DNA from: Aquidulcibacter sp.
Lineage (GTDB): Bacteria; Pseudomonadota; Alphaproteobacteria; Caulobacterales; Aquidulcibacteraceae
Direction of reading: 5' to 3'
Length of the DNA stretch: 55,130 nt
Assembly: GCF_020253525.1 (NCBI RefSeq)
Contig: NZ_JADCBK010000037.1
Coordinates: 1-55,130 of the forward strand
The position numbers were made by a program, and so were the translations under genes. Below the pieces are notes generated by a model. That model saw only the letters and a program-made list of their open reading frames with translations, was not told the origin of the DNA and did not search any database. Below are positions 1 through 8,135 of the stretch, in pieces. Position 1 is the first letter of the stretch; each line of letters opens with the position of its first letter.

Positions 1-2
1 GC

Positions 3-827
3 GACCGCTATGACCCGGCTATGGAAGCGCTTTTGGCGAACCTGCCCCTTTTGGCGCGCCATGATCTGAAGAGCTTGTACGACATTTGCGGCGTCGATGG
101 GGCCGATCTGGCCGATATGATTGCCGAAATCCGCGCCCTAACCCCCAAGCCCGGGGCGACCTTTGGCAGTGCGGAATCAAGCGCCATCATCCCAGACGTT
201 TTCGTTCGCGAAGGGCCGATGGGCACCTGGCTGATAGAGCTAAACTCTGACACTTTGCCCCGCGTGCTGGTCAATAATGCTTATGCCGAAAGCGTGTCGC
301 GACAGGCCCGCTCGCAGGATGAGCGTTCGTATCTGGCCGAAGCCCAAGCCGATGCCAATTGGCTGGTCAAAAGCCTCGATCAACGCGCCCGTACCATCCT
401 GAAAGTGGCGAAGGAAATTGTGCGCCAACAAGATGGCTTCTTGACCTATGGCGTCGCGCATCTGCGCCCGCTCATTCTCAAGGACGTGGCACGTGCGATT
501 GAGATGCACGAATCCACGGTTTCCCGCGTCACCAGCAATAAATTTATCTCAACCCCACGCGGCGTGTTTGAGCTGAAGTATTTCTTCACCACCGCTATTC
601 ATGCCTCCGATGGCGGCGAGTCGCACTCGGCAGAAGCCGTCCGTCATCGGATCAAGAGCCTGATTGATGGCGAGATGGTTGAAGCACCCTTGTCGGATGA
701 TCGTATCGTTGAAATCCTGCGCGAAACCGGTGTTGATATCGCGCGCCGGACCGTGGCGAAATACCGCGAAGCCTTGCGGATTCCCTCCTCTGTGCAGCGC
801 CGCCGCACCATTAGCCGGGTTGGCTGA
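3..827 (+). CDS. rpoN: RNA polymerase sigma-54 factor, C-terminal part (cut by window edge)
   Basis: Sigma-54 directs RNA polymerase to -24/-12 promoters that need an enhancer-binding ATPase. The frame is open to the left edge, so the N-terminal activator- and core-binding regions are outside the window. What is visible is the core-binding/DNA-binding half: the DRYDPAMEALLANLPLLARH stretch, the helix-turn-helix around STVSRVTSNKFISTPRG, and near the C-terminus the RpoN box ARRTVAKYRE that reads the -24 element. The end RIPSSVQRRR is typical of the family. hpf and ptsN follow on the same strand, the conserved rpoN neighbourhood of proteobacteria. Identification is secure; only the start is missing. 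Confidence 0.97.
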   Translation, partial: DRYDPAMEALLANLPLLARHDLKSLYDICGVDGADLADMIAEIRALTPKPGATFGSAESSAIIPDVFVREGPMGTWLIELNSDTLPRVLVNNAYAESVSRQARSQDERSYLAEAQADANWLVKSLDQRARTILKVAKEIVRQQDGFLTYGVAHLRPLILKDVARAIEMHESTVSRVTSNKFISTPRGVFELKYFFTTAIHASDGGESHSAEAVRHRIKSLIDGEMVEAPLSDDRIVEILRETGVDIARRTVAKYREALRIPSSVQRRRTISRVG

Positions 828-1031
828 TCGGCGAGATTGTTCGACTGACGGTTTAGTTGATCAAGCCATTTAATCTTTTGATAAATATATTATTTATCTC
901 GAAGTTATCGGTCAAATTGCCTTGATCTTGCCGCACTTCAGCGCAAAATCATCTTCCCAAAGCAAAGTTCCAGTGCAACACTGATGTGACGGTGGATCTA
1001 CACCGCACCCAGTTATAGGGAGGCACCTCAG

Positions 1032-1634
1032 ATGGGCAATCTCACAGTCAGAGTCACAGGCCGCAACATCGATGTGGGGGAAGCTTTACGGGGCAAAATC
1101 CAAGAAGATCTTGAGGTCGGCGTGGGGCGTTATGTGTCGCGCGACGGCGAAGCGATTGTGACCTTGGACAAGCAACGCCACCTCTATCATGTTGAAACCA
1201 TCGTCCATCTCGATTCGGGCATTACGCTAGAAGCTAATGGGGAGGCCTCAGAGCCACACGCCGCTTTTGCCGCCGCTTTAGAGAAGATTGAAAAGCGGGT
1301 TCGCCGCTATAAGCGCCGCTTGAAGGACCATCACGCCAAGCACCATGCGCCGCTGCCACGCGAAGAAGTCAGCTATAATGTCATTGAGCCCGATGATCTG
1401 GATGAGGGCGATGATGGGCAAGACGCAGGCATTCCTGCCGGCCCCGCCGTGATCGCGGAAACCAAAACCGTGATTCGCACCATGCCTGTGGCAACCGCTG
1501 TGATGCAGCTAGAGCTGGGTGAAGCACCGTTTCTGATGTTCAGAAACCCCAGATCCAGTGCGCTAAACGTTGTTTATAGGCGCGCAGATGGGAATATTGG
1601 TTGGATTGATCCAGCCCCTAGTGTATCGGGCTGA
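1032..1634 (+). CDS. hpf: Ribosome hibernation-promoting factor, long form
   Basis: This protein binds the 30S decoding region in stationary phase and pairs ribosomes into inactive 100S dimers. At 200 residues it is the long form. An S30AE fold fills residues ~1-100 (start MGNLTVRVTGRNIDVGEALR, basic stretch KRVRRYKRRLKDHH). After an acidic linker comes a C-terminal dimerisation domain, ~residues 145-198, with EAPFLMFRNPRSSALNVVYR and GNIGWIDP. A purine-rich GGGAGG site lies about 8 nt before the ATG. The 204-bp gap after rpoN suggests its own promoter. In this gene order it belongs to the rpoN-hpf-ptsN stress and nitrogen-control cluster. Confidence 0.95.
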   Translation: MGNLTVRVTGRNIDVGEALRGKIQEDLEVGVGRYVSRDGEAIVTLDKQRHLYHVETIVHLDSGITLEANGEASEPHAAFAAALEKIEKRVRRYKRRLKDHHAKHHAPLPREEVSYNVIEPDDLDEGDDGQDAGIPAGPAVIAETKTVIRTMPVATAVMQLELGEAPFLMFRNPRSSALNVVYRRADGNIGWIDPAPSVSG

Positions 1635-1703
1635 TGACGACGACGTATTTTTTCAAACCAGTCGGCTTGTGCGGGGGCGCAGGTCGACTCGAGAAAAGAC
1701 CTT

Positions 1704-2171
1704 ATGCCAGATCTTGCAGACCTTATCCGTGCTGACGCCATCGTTTTCCGGATCAAAGCACAGACAAAGAATGAAGTCCTCTTGGCCCTTTCCGAGGCGG
1801 CTGTCGCAGCCTATGGGGTCGATTTGTCGGCCACGTTGGAATCGACGCTTGAGCGGGAGCGTTTGGGCAGCACAGGCGTTGGCGAAGGCGTGGCCATTCC
1901 CCATGCCCGCCTGAAGGGCTTGAAGGCCCCAGCCGCGGTTTTGGCCTTATTGGATCCGCCGGTTGACTTTGAAGCACCCGATGGTCGGCCTGCCGATATT
2001 GTTGTGCTGTTGCTTTCGCCCGAAGAAGCAGGTGCCGATCACTTAAAGGCGCTGGCGCGCATTTCCCGCTTTCTCCGCCGTCAAGATGTACGCGATGGCT
2101 TGCGCGCAGCCCGCTCTGCGGCCGCCATTCACGCCTTTACCACCCAATCGTCGGCCTCTGAAGCCGCATAA
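1704..2171 (+). CDS. ptsN: Nitrogen-PTS EIIA component
   Basis: EIIA-Ntr is the terminal phosphoacceptor of the regulatory PTS (PtsP-NPr-EIIANtr), which in alphaproteobacteria affects potassium transport, the stringent response and carbon/nitrogen balance. The 155-residue product is a single PTS EIIA type-2 domain. The phosphorylated histidine is in GEGVAIPHARLKGLK (~residues 63-77), after the conserved LGSTGVGEG. The start ATG follows GAGAAAAGACCTT, a weak ribosome site. It lies 69 bp downstream of hpf on the same strand and is probably co-transcribed. The call rests on the IPHAR motif plus the rpoN-hpf context. Confidence 0.95.
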   Translation: MPDLADLIRADAIVFRIKAQTKNEVLLALSEAAVAAYGVDLSATLESTLERERLGSTGVGEGVAIPHARLKGLKAPAAVLALLDPPVDFEAPDGRPADIVVLLLSPEEAGADHLKALARISRFLRRQDVRDGLRAARSAAAIHAFTTQSSASEAA

Positions 2172-2173
2172 AA

Positions 2174-2204
2174 AGGTCGGCCACAGCGCATGCTGGGCCG
2201 ACCT
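2174..2204. terminator. Bidirectional hairpin terminator between ptsN and the DUF533 gene
   Basis: A perfect 9-bp GC-rich stem (AGGTCGGCC paired with GGCCGACCT) is preceded by AAAAA and followed by ATTTGTT. It sits between two convergent genes, so it can end transcription from both sides. Confidence 0.75.
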
Positions 2205-2227
2205 ATTTGTTACCAAGCACCGCAAGC

Positions 2228-2908
2228 TTAGGCCGGCAGCAATGCCTCATCATGCACTTTTGCAACCAGTGCCGGCTCCAGCTTCAAGCGGGTCGCTAAA
2301 TCTGCCAAATAGGCCTTTTCAGCTGGGCCTTGGGTGTTGATCGCCACCAGAGAGGCCGCATAAATCTCCAGCGCCAATTCAGGCGACGTGGCATCGGCCA
2401 CCACTTGCCCAATGTCCAACGGCTTGGCCAATTCATCAAACAAGAAGGCCTTTTCACTGTCGGACAAGTCGATCTTGGCCAAATGGTCAAACAATTTAGC
2501 CTTTTCAGCCGCCTCAATTTGACCATCTGCCTTCATGGCCGAGATCATGGCGCGAATGGTTGCCTTGCCCACGGCTTCTTGATCTTGCGCATTGCTGGGC
2601 AGAAACACACCGCTGGGCGCAGTCTCCGTCCCGGCCTTACCTTGATGTTTCTGATAGGCATTATAGGCCAAAGTGCCCAAAGCCGCGAGGCCGCCCAAGG
2701 TTGCCGCTTGGCGACCAAACTTACCCGCAACGCCCGACAACAAGAGCCCACCCAAAACGCCAGCCGCACCAGCGCCCAGGGCAATATTTTTAGCATCTGC
2801 ATCGGTCTTGACGCGATCCACACCGGCCTGCCCCTCGGTCTTGATGGCAGAGATGGCTTTAGGCAGCTCGCTTTGCAGCGCAGCGAAAATCTTATTGGCG
2901 TCAAACAT
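2228..2908 (-). CDS. DUF533 / TerB-like inner-membrane protein
   Basis: 226 residues of the DUF533 (YebE-like) family. A short N-terminal helix (start MFDANKIFAALQSELPKAIS) leads into a glycine-rich hydrophobic segment, ~residues 45-85, containing AAGVLGGLLLSGVAGK, probably membrane-inserted. The C-terminal ~120 residues (from QEAVGKATIRAMISAMKADG) match a TerB-like all-helical domain. GGAGACATGAG lies just before the ATG. YebE-type proteins are linked to envelope stress in enterobacteria, but the function is not established and nothing nearby adds to it. It is convergent with ptsN across a terminator. Confidence 0.85.
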   Translation of the reverse strand: MFDANKIFAALQSELPKAISAIKTEGQAGVDRVKTDADAKNIALGAGAAGVLGGLLLSGVAGKFGRQAATLGGLAALGTLAYNAYQKHQGKAGTETAPSGVFLPSNAQDQEAVGKATIRAMISAMKADGQIEAAEKAKLFDHLAKIDLSDSEKAFLFDELAKPLDIGQVVADATSPELALEIYAASLVAINTQGPAEKAYLADLATRLKLEPALVAKVHDEALLPA

Positions 2909-3091
2909 GTCTCATGTCTCCTCGGGGCTGGCACTCATTCCAAGCCATGTTCCATAGATTGGGAGGCTGCGCCTTGCATGCAAGAGCGTGTTCACGAACA
3001 GTTGCTCAAACCCCTGCGTCGTTGTATCAGGCCCCATCTTTTGCCCTCAATCAGCAAAAGCCAGACGTGGGCCCACCCACATCAAAAACGT

Positions 3092-3167
3092 GCCGCAATA
3101 GCTCAGTCGGTAGAGCACATCATTCGTAATGATGGGGTCGCAGGTTCGAATCCTGTTTGCGGCACCA
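3092..3167 (+). tRNA. tRNA-Thr (anticodon CGT)
   Basis: A full cloverleaf can be drawn by hand: acceptor GCCGCAA/TTGCGGC with 7 pairs, D-stem GCTC/GAGC, anticodon stem CATCA/TGATG with loop TTCGTAA (anticodon CGT at 3125-3127), T-stem GCAGG/CCTGT and T-loop TTCGAAT. The CCA end is encoded (3165-3167). A run of T follows directly. It marks the left border of the accessory region. Confidence 0.95.
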
Positions 3168-3914
3168 GTTTTTTCTTAAAAATCAATTATCTACAGCCGG
3201 GATCAAGCTTCGAAATAGGTGGGATTATATACCTATTTTTGGTTTGCTACCAATTTGCTACCAAGGTTTGGAGGCCTTGGTGGGTAACGGGGGCTGCAAA
3301 TAAATCTGCAAGTCGAGCATATCCCGCGCATTCAAAGTGTGACTTACGATGACCCTTGTCGGTTTATTGCGAAGTGAATTGGTCAACCATGGTGCCAGCA
3401 ATCGGCTTGGCAATTTTGTCTGGTTCGATAACGCACGGAAAATGCAATCCTATCTCAGCACAGCTACGGCTGATTTATCCTAGCTAAGATTGGCAATCAT
3501 TGGCCGATTGCGGAAGGGACGGTTTGGAGTTCCGAAAGTCAAATTGCGGCCGCCGCTTTGACCTAGTTGACGCTATGACGCACGAGCAATCAGATACCCG
3601 ATCCTACAATGGCAAGAGCGCCTTATGCATTAATCTTATCAAGCTATCGTCCAGCGATCGAATTTCTGCTTCTTTTGGTAAAGCTGGCTAAACTTCAACA
3701 TATAGCTGGAGCAGAAGGGCTACATTGGCCCCGACCCGATTTACTAACATTACCTTCCAGTGACGATCTCGCGACCTTTACGCTCTGCCAATGCTTTATT
3801 GACCTATTATATAATAGAGATTGAGTAGCTTAGATTTCTGGAGTAGAACGCTGCCAAAGAGACTATGGCGTGCGCTGTTAAAAACCCGCCCAAATTGGAA
3901 ACAGTCAAGCAAGA
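3168..3914. other. Non-coding stretch between tRNA-Thr and the accessory genes
   Basis: About 750 bp without a convincing gene. The open frames here (for example 3500-3691 and 3609-3824) have no recognisable domain and no ribosome site. Apart from the repeats near the tRNA I see nothing functional. The stretch is locally A+T-rich, as expected at the edge of acquired DNA. Confidence 0.6.
3213..3264. repeat. Tandem 11-bp repeat and inverted repeat beside the tRNA (possible integrase arm sites)
   Basis: TTTGCTACCAA occurs twice back to back at 3243-3253 and 3254-3264. Just before it, AAATAGGT (3213-3220) and ACCTATTT (3231-3238) form a perfect 8-bp inverted repeat with a 10-bp spacer. Short direct repeats this close to a tRNA 3' end look like the arm-type sites bound by tyrosine integrases. 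No integrase gene is present, so this is inference. Confidence 0.45.
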
Positions 3915-4781
3915 ATGATCATTGGCGTTCACCACATAGGCTTAATGGTCGCAAAACGCTTGCATGCGCCGTGGCTTGAGCACATCTGCACATTTGTAGC
4001 CGATGGATGGTGTGTTGGCCCAAACATTCATCTCAAACTTGAGGTCAACCATAACCCAATTGCACAACCGACAATAAGCCGGCCGGTAAACATGCCGGGG
4101 ATAGCGCACATATCCCTTCAGTCCCGTGATATAGACGAAGGGCTAGCGCGCGGTTTGCAGGCTGGACTGGTACCTTTATCCGAGCCAGTCGATCTAGGGA
4201 CGCCTTTTCGTTACCTTTACGCCCATACCGATGACGGTATATTGCTGGAATTAGAAGGCGCGCCATTTGTTCGCGACGCCGACCCTCGTTATTGGATTGG
4301 ACACATCGCTTTTGTTGCACGCGATATCGAGCCCCTGGTTGGATTTTACGCACGAGCACTTGGGTTAAAAGCCAGCGCGGTTTTGAGGCTGCAGGCCAAT
4401 GCAGGTGTGGATAAAGTGGCTGGCCTGAAAGATGTTGACCTCAGCGCCATGTGGCTGCCTGGTTTGAATTTGGGCCTCGAGTTTTGGCAATATCATAATC
4501 CCGTCCCAGCCCCTGACCTAACGCAAGTAAGCACAGGGTTTCAGTATTTATGTTTTGAATGCACCGATTTCGAGGCTGACTACGCTCATGTCGTGAGTCA
4601 GGGTGGTGTGCCCGACACACAATATCATTTAGAACTGACAGCCTGCAAAAGTGCAGCCTTCAAGGACCCGGAAGGCAATGGCTTTAGGCTGATTGCTTTT
4701 GATGATGCCGATGATCCCATGGCGATCAAAAACTTACCTCACAGAGACATTTTGGCGCGAGTCAGCTCTCAGTTAGTTTAA
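3915..4781 (+). CDS. Two-module VOC (glyoxalase/extradiol-dioxygenase fold) protein
   Basis: 288 residues with two vicinal-oxygen-chelate modules. Module 1 opens with GVHHIGLMV, continues with MPGIAHISLQSRDID and ends with DDGILLELEG, so an H/H/E metal set is possible. Module 2 opens with WIGHIAFVARDIEPLVGFYA, but the second histidine position reads GFQYLCFEC and the usual glutamate position reads GFRLIAF, so its ligand set appears lost. Module 1 is shorter than module 2 by roughly 25 residues after GLMV. Such proteins include ring-cleavage dioxygenases and lyases or isomerases of aromatic breakdown. Next to two SDR genes and an epoxide hydrolase, a catabolic role is likely; the substrate is unknown. 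It may be partly degenerate. Confidence 0.75.
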   Translation: MIIGVHHIGLMVAKRLHAPWLEHICTFVADGWCVGPNIHLKLEVNHNPIAQPTISRPVNMPGIAHISLQSRDIDEGLARGLQAGLVPLSEPVDLGTPFRYLYAHTDDGILLELEGAPFVRDADPRYWIGHIAFVARDIEPLVGFYARALGLKASAVLRLQANAGVDKVAGLKDVDLSAMWLPGLNLGLEFWQYHNPVPAPDLTQVSTGFQYLCFECTDFEADYAHVVSQGGVPDTQYHLELTACKSAAFKDPEGNGFRLIAFDDADDPMAIKNLPHRDILARVSSQLV

Positions 4782-4782
4782 C

Positions 4783-5550
4783 TTAAAAGTTGGCACTTTT
4801 CAGGGCGGCTCCATCAATGCGCAGATTTGCGCCCGTGATGTAACTTGCTAGTGGTGAACACAGAAAGGCGACCGGATCGGCTACTTCCTCGGGCGTCGCG
4901 TGTCGGCCCAGCGCTGCTAAGCGCGCGGCGGCAGCAAATAATTGTGGTGCCCCAGTCCTCACCTCATCCCAGAATCCGCCCTCAAACATCACCGGTCCCG
5001 GCGACACCGCATTGACGCGTATGCCTGCTGGACCGTACTTGGCAGCCAATTGACCGGTCAGTGAGATCACACCGGCTTTCATCGCGCCGTACGCATCCTC
5101 TCCCGGTGGCAACTGGGTTAGGCCTGAGGCAATGGAAGCGATAAACACTAATGAGGGGTCCTTGCCTTGCTTGAGGTATGGGATAGCCGCTGTAGCGATC
5201 CGAACGTGCTGGAGAAGATCAACTTCAAAGCTCTCGCGCCAGGCTTCTTCGCCTCCTTTAGTTGGCCGCGTGGACACATTGCTGACGACAATGTTGAGGC
5301 CGCCAAGGTTCTTCACAGCCGCTTCGAACCATGTGCCAAAAGCACTTTCATCACGAACATCTAAAGCCTGTCCAAAGGCGCGGACCCCGAGGTTGGCAAA
5401 CTCTGCTTGGGCTTTGTCAACACCACCTTGCGAACGTGCACAAAAAGCAACATCACAACCTTCGCGCGCTAGTCGATGCGCAATAGCATAGCCAATGCCG
5501 CGCGTTGCGCCGGTAACAACAGCGCGTTTTCCTTTCAGATTGAGGTCCAT
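4783..5550 (-). CDS. Short-chain dehydrogenase/reductase
   Basis: A 255-residue classical SDR, an NAD(P)-dependent alcohol/ketone oxidoreductase. The cofactor glycine motif TGATRGIG is at ~residues 13-20. The catalytic serine is in FIASIASG, followed by the YxxxK pair in DAYGAMKAG. The usual NNAG motif reads VSNVST, an unusual variant at a position that normally helps hold the Rossmann fold. The C-terminus SYITGANLRIDGA is typical. It is the last gene of a minus-strand set (epoxide hydrolase, SDR, SDR), 21 bp after the upstream SDR and convergent with the VOC gene with 1 bp between them. Substrate unknown. Confidence 0.9.
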   Translation of the reverse strand: MDLNLKGKRAVVTGATRGIGYAIAHRLAREGCDVAFCARSQGGVDKAQAEFANLGVRAFGQALDVRDESAFGTWFEAAVKNLGGLNIVVSNVSTRPTKGGEEAWRESFEVDLLQHVRIATAAIPYLKQGKDPSLVFIASIASGLTQLPPGEDAYGAMKAGVISLTGQLAAKYGPAGIRVNAVSPGPVMFEGGFWDEVRTGAPQLFAAAARLAALGRHATPEEVADPVAFLCSPLASYITGANLRIDGAALKSANF

Positions 5551-5571
5551 GAACGTGTGTCCTTTCGTGGT

Positions 5572-6378
5572 TTAGCGCGCCACCATGCCACCATCGATGG
5601 GTAGCGAGACGCCGGTGATGTAAGAGGCCGCGTCGCTGCACAGCCACAAAGCTGCCTCAGCGACTTCTTCAGGTTCACCATAGCGGTTCATTGGGGAATT
5701 GGCGGCAAAAGCCGCACGAATAGAACTGGGATTATCGGGGGCCAATTCGCGCTCTAGCTTAAACATCATTTCAGTTGCTGTCGGCGAAGGACAAACAGCG
5801 TTTACACGTATGTTATGTGCTGCGAGTTCAACGGCTGCAGCTTTGGTTAAACCAATCACGGCATGTTTGCTGGCGGTATAAGCGTTTATGTTACGCCCGC
5901 CTGTAAAGCCGACAATCGACGATGTGTTTACAATGGCGCCTTTGCCACGTGCCTTCATGGCCAGACCAGCGTGCTGGATTCCTAAGAATACACCACGCAC
6001 ATTCACTGCCATCACGCGATCAAACTCAGCCTCTGGGTAAGAGAGAATGGATGCGCGTGGACCTGTTATGCCAGCGTTGTTAAATAGCGCATCCAGTCCG
6101 CCGAAGTCGTGCTCTGCCAATGCTAGGGCACGGATCCAGTCCGCAGTTTTCGAAACGTCGCCGCAGATCGTTGCTAATGCCTCGTCTTTTCTAGCGGCGC
6201 GCAATGCCTCAAGCCCTTGTTCATCCATATCAAAGGCAATCACGCGGGCCCCATGCCTCATAAACAAATTGACCGCCGCCAAGCCAATGCCACTGGCCGC
6301 GCCTGTGATCAGGACGGTTCGGTTTTCAAGGCCCAAGTTTGGCAAATTAGTGGATCGATTCACAGATTTCCTCGTCAC
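5572..6378 (-). CDS. Short-chain dehydrogenase/reductase
   Basis: A 268-residue classical SDR. It has the cofactor motif VLITGAASGIG (~residues 23-33), intact NNAG in ALFNNAGITG, the catalytic serine region VNTSSIVGFTGG, YTASKHAV as the YxxxK site, and a C-terminal SYITGVSLPIDGG. A different SDR lies directly downstream. Paired SDRs in catabolic clusters often carry out successive oxidations, which fits the epoxide-hydrolase relic upstream because diols are typical SDR substrates. That link is inference. The family call is secure, the substrate unknown. Confidence 0.92.
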   Translation of the reverse strand: MTRKSVNRSTNLPNLGLENRTVLITGAASGIGLAAVNLFMRHGARVIAFDMDEQGLEALRAARKDEALATICGDVSKTADWIRALALAEHDFGGLDALFNNAGITGPRASILSYPEAEFDRVMAVNVRGVFLGIQHAGLAMKARGKGAIVNTSSIVGFTGGRNINAYTASKHAVIGLTKAAAVELAAHNIRVNAVCPSPTATEMMFKLERELAPDNPSSIRAAFAANSPMNRYGEPEEVAEAALWLCSDAASYITGVSLPIDGGMVAR

Positions 6379-6445
6379 TTCATTTCCTATTATACATATC
6401 GTCGATAACGAAGATCCGGCTCAAGTCAAGGTATGTTGCCGCCGC

Positions 6446-7335
6446 CTAACAACACTGGGACAAAAATCCCTCTACGAGTTGGGCGCAGAAGGTAGGACGT
6501 TCGCGAAACACGCAATGTCCTGCGCCCTCAATTTCGCTGATCTCACAATTTGGAGCAATCTCTCCAAGGCCCAACAGGGTAGATGGCGCGAAGAGTGCAT
6601 CATTCGTACCCCAAACCAAAAGTGTCGGACTTATCACGGGTTTAGGAGGTTGGCGGCGTTGACTTGGGTTACCGCTATAGTCGAACCTGGCCGCACGATA
6701 CCAATTAAGCATAGCTTCCCATGCGCCATCTTGTTTCCATTGAGCAATCTGAATGGCCTTGTCGTCTTGGCTCAGGAGCCCTTCAGCGAAGTCTTTGCCA
6801 AAGATAGCGTCCCATGTTTCGCTGTCAGTTTTCGCTTCAAAGGCCTTGTGGGAATCGGCTTGCGCAAACTGCGCAGCATAAGATGACGCAGCGCGCTGTG
6901 CGAGGTCGGTATCGAGCGCCAACTGCAAGCAATAAGGGTGAGGCGCGTTAAAAATCACCATCTTGCGCACAAGGTCGCGATGGCGGCTCCCAAAATGCCA
7001 AGCAACTAGCCCCCCCAGTCATGGGCAACAATATCCACCTGCTGATAGCCATAGGCAGCAATCAAATTGGCAATGTCATCTGCGAGAAAGTCTACTCTAT
7101 AGTCATTCTGGTCACGTGGTCGTGACGATTGGCCAAAGCCGCGTTGGTCTGGCGCGATGCAATGATGGCGTGAGCTTAAGGACTTCATCATTGGGCTAAA
7201 GGCGCGCCAATGTTCTGGGAAGCCGTGCAGAAAAACAACCGGCGGCCCCTCTCCAATCGTGCCGACATTCAACGTGATAGCACCACAAACTATCGGCTTT
7301 TCATCGAACCCTAAGGGAGTACACAGAGACGTCAT
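6446..7335 (-). pseudogene. Epoxide hydrolase-like alpha/beta hydrolase, frameshifted at a G7 tract
   Basis: Two minus-strand frames make one alpha/beta hydrolase. The 5' part (7335-7006) carries the oxyanion motif HGFPEHW and the nucleophile elbow VAHDWGG, with Asp as nucleophile as in epoxide hydrolases, then stops at TAG. The 3' part (from about 7010 to 6446) carries the acid region LLVWGTNDALF and the catalytic His region GAGHCVF. The break is in a run of seven G (C7 on the plus strand, ~7010-7016). Adding one G restores DWGGLVAWHFGSRHRDLVRK across the junction. Either the gene is inactive, the tract is phase-variable, or there is a sequencing error. It lies upstream of two SDRs and is divergent from the TetR gene. 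Confidence 0.85.
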
Positions 7336-7435
7336 CTCTACTTATTGGAACATTCGTCAATTGCTTGCAAGTCAGAGGTTCACAAACTGTCAGAAAGCCG
7401 TTATTAGAAAAATAAATTCACAGGTTTAATAAGGT

Positions 7436-8092
7436 ATGCCTTTGACCCAAACTGCCAAACCGCGCCGGACACGTCTTGCTCCTGAAGAGCGTAGTCAATT
7501 GATCCTCGATGCGGCGGCCCAAATTGTCGTTAATGAGGGCGTTAGTGCTGTAAACATGGATCGGCTCGGCCGTGATGCGGGGATTAGCAAAGCGCTGGTT
7601 TACAATTATTATCCCAACCGCAGTGAGTTGTTGCGCGCTTTACTGTTGCGCGAAGTACGTCTGTATCAAGCCCAACAGCTCAGCGCGGCTGAAAGCGCCC
7701 CTGACGTTGAGTCGCTCATCCGGATAACGACGCGGGCCTATCTTGATCATATCGCCAAAAAAGGCGTGTTGATCGAACGTCTCATGAGCGAGCCTTCAAT
7801 TGCTCAAGGTATGGGTGAAATGGAGCGGCAAGGGCGAGCGCGCACGGTTGAGTACTTTGCCATCAAACTCAAAGAAGGCCTTTCAATGCCGATTGAGCTT
7901 GCGCGCATGTTGACAGAGCTTGGCATGGGTCTGACAGGTGCTGGAGGAGCTTATTTGGACCGTACTGGCTGCAACATTGATTTGCTTGAAGATATGATCG
8001 TTTCGATGCTAATGGCCAATATCTCAGCCGTTGAGAAGGACTACGCCAACTGGCGAAAGGTTGAAACGGCGGGATTACGTCTAAGAACTTAG
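7436..8092 (+). CDS. TetR-family transcriptional regulator
   Basis: 218 residues. The N-terminal ~60 carry a TetR helix-turn-helix (RSQLILDAAAQIVVNEG, then GISKALVYNYYPNRSELLRA). The rest is the variable ligand-binding and dimerisation region. It is transcribed away from the epoxide hydrolase/SDR set and towards the transporter-receptor run, so it is the obvious candidate regulator of both. The effector is probably the pathway substrate (inference). AAGG is 1 nt before the ATG, a poorly placed ribosome site. I found no clear palindromic operator in the 100-bp divergent gap. Confidence 0.9.
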   Translation: MPLTQTAKPRRTRLAPEERSQLILDAAAQIVVNEGVSAVNMDRLGRDAGISKALVYNYYPNRSELLRALLLREVRLYQAQQLSAAESAPDVESLIRITTRAYLDHIAKKGVLIERLMSEPSIAQGMGEMERQGRARTVEYFAIKLKEGLSMPIELARMLTELGMGLTGAGGAYLDRTGCNIDLLEDMIVSMLMANISAVEKDYANWRKVETAGLRLRT

Positions 8093-8115
8093 ACCTTAAC
8101 AGATTGCAGCAGTTC

Positions 8116-8135
8116 TAGGAAGTAGCGTCTTCCTA
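8116..8135. terminator. Hairpin terminator between the TetR gene and the transporter
   Basis: A perfect 7-bp stem (TAGGAAG / CTTCCTA) with a 6-nt loop, followed by AGTTT, lies between convergent genes. It includes the stop codon of the transporter gene. Confidence 0.5.

Noticed and set aside
3243-3264. CRISPR array
   Set aside because: There are only two adjacent 11-bp copies with no spacer, and no cas gene anywhere in the window.
2330-3352. 340-codon plus-strand frame through the DUF533 gene and tRNA
   Set aside because: It runs antisense through a clear DUF533 gene and then through the tRNA-Thr, so it cannot be a real coding region.
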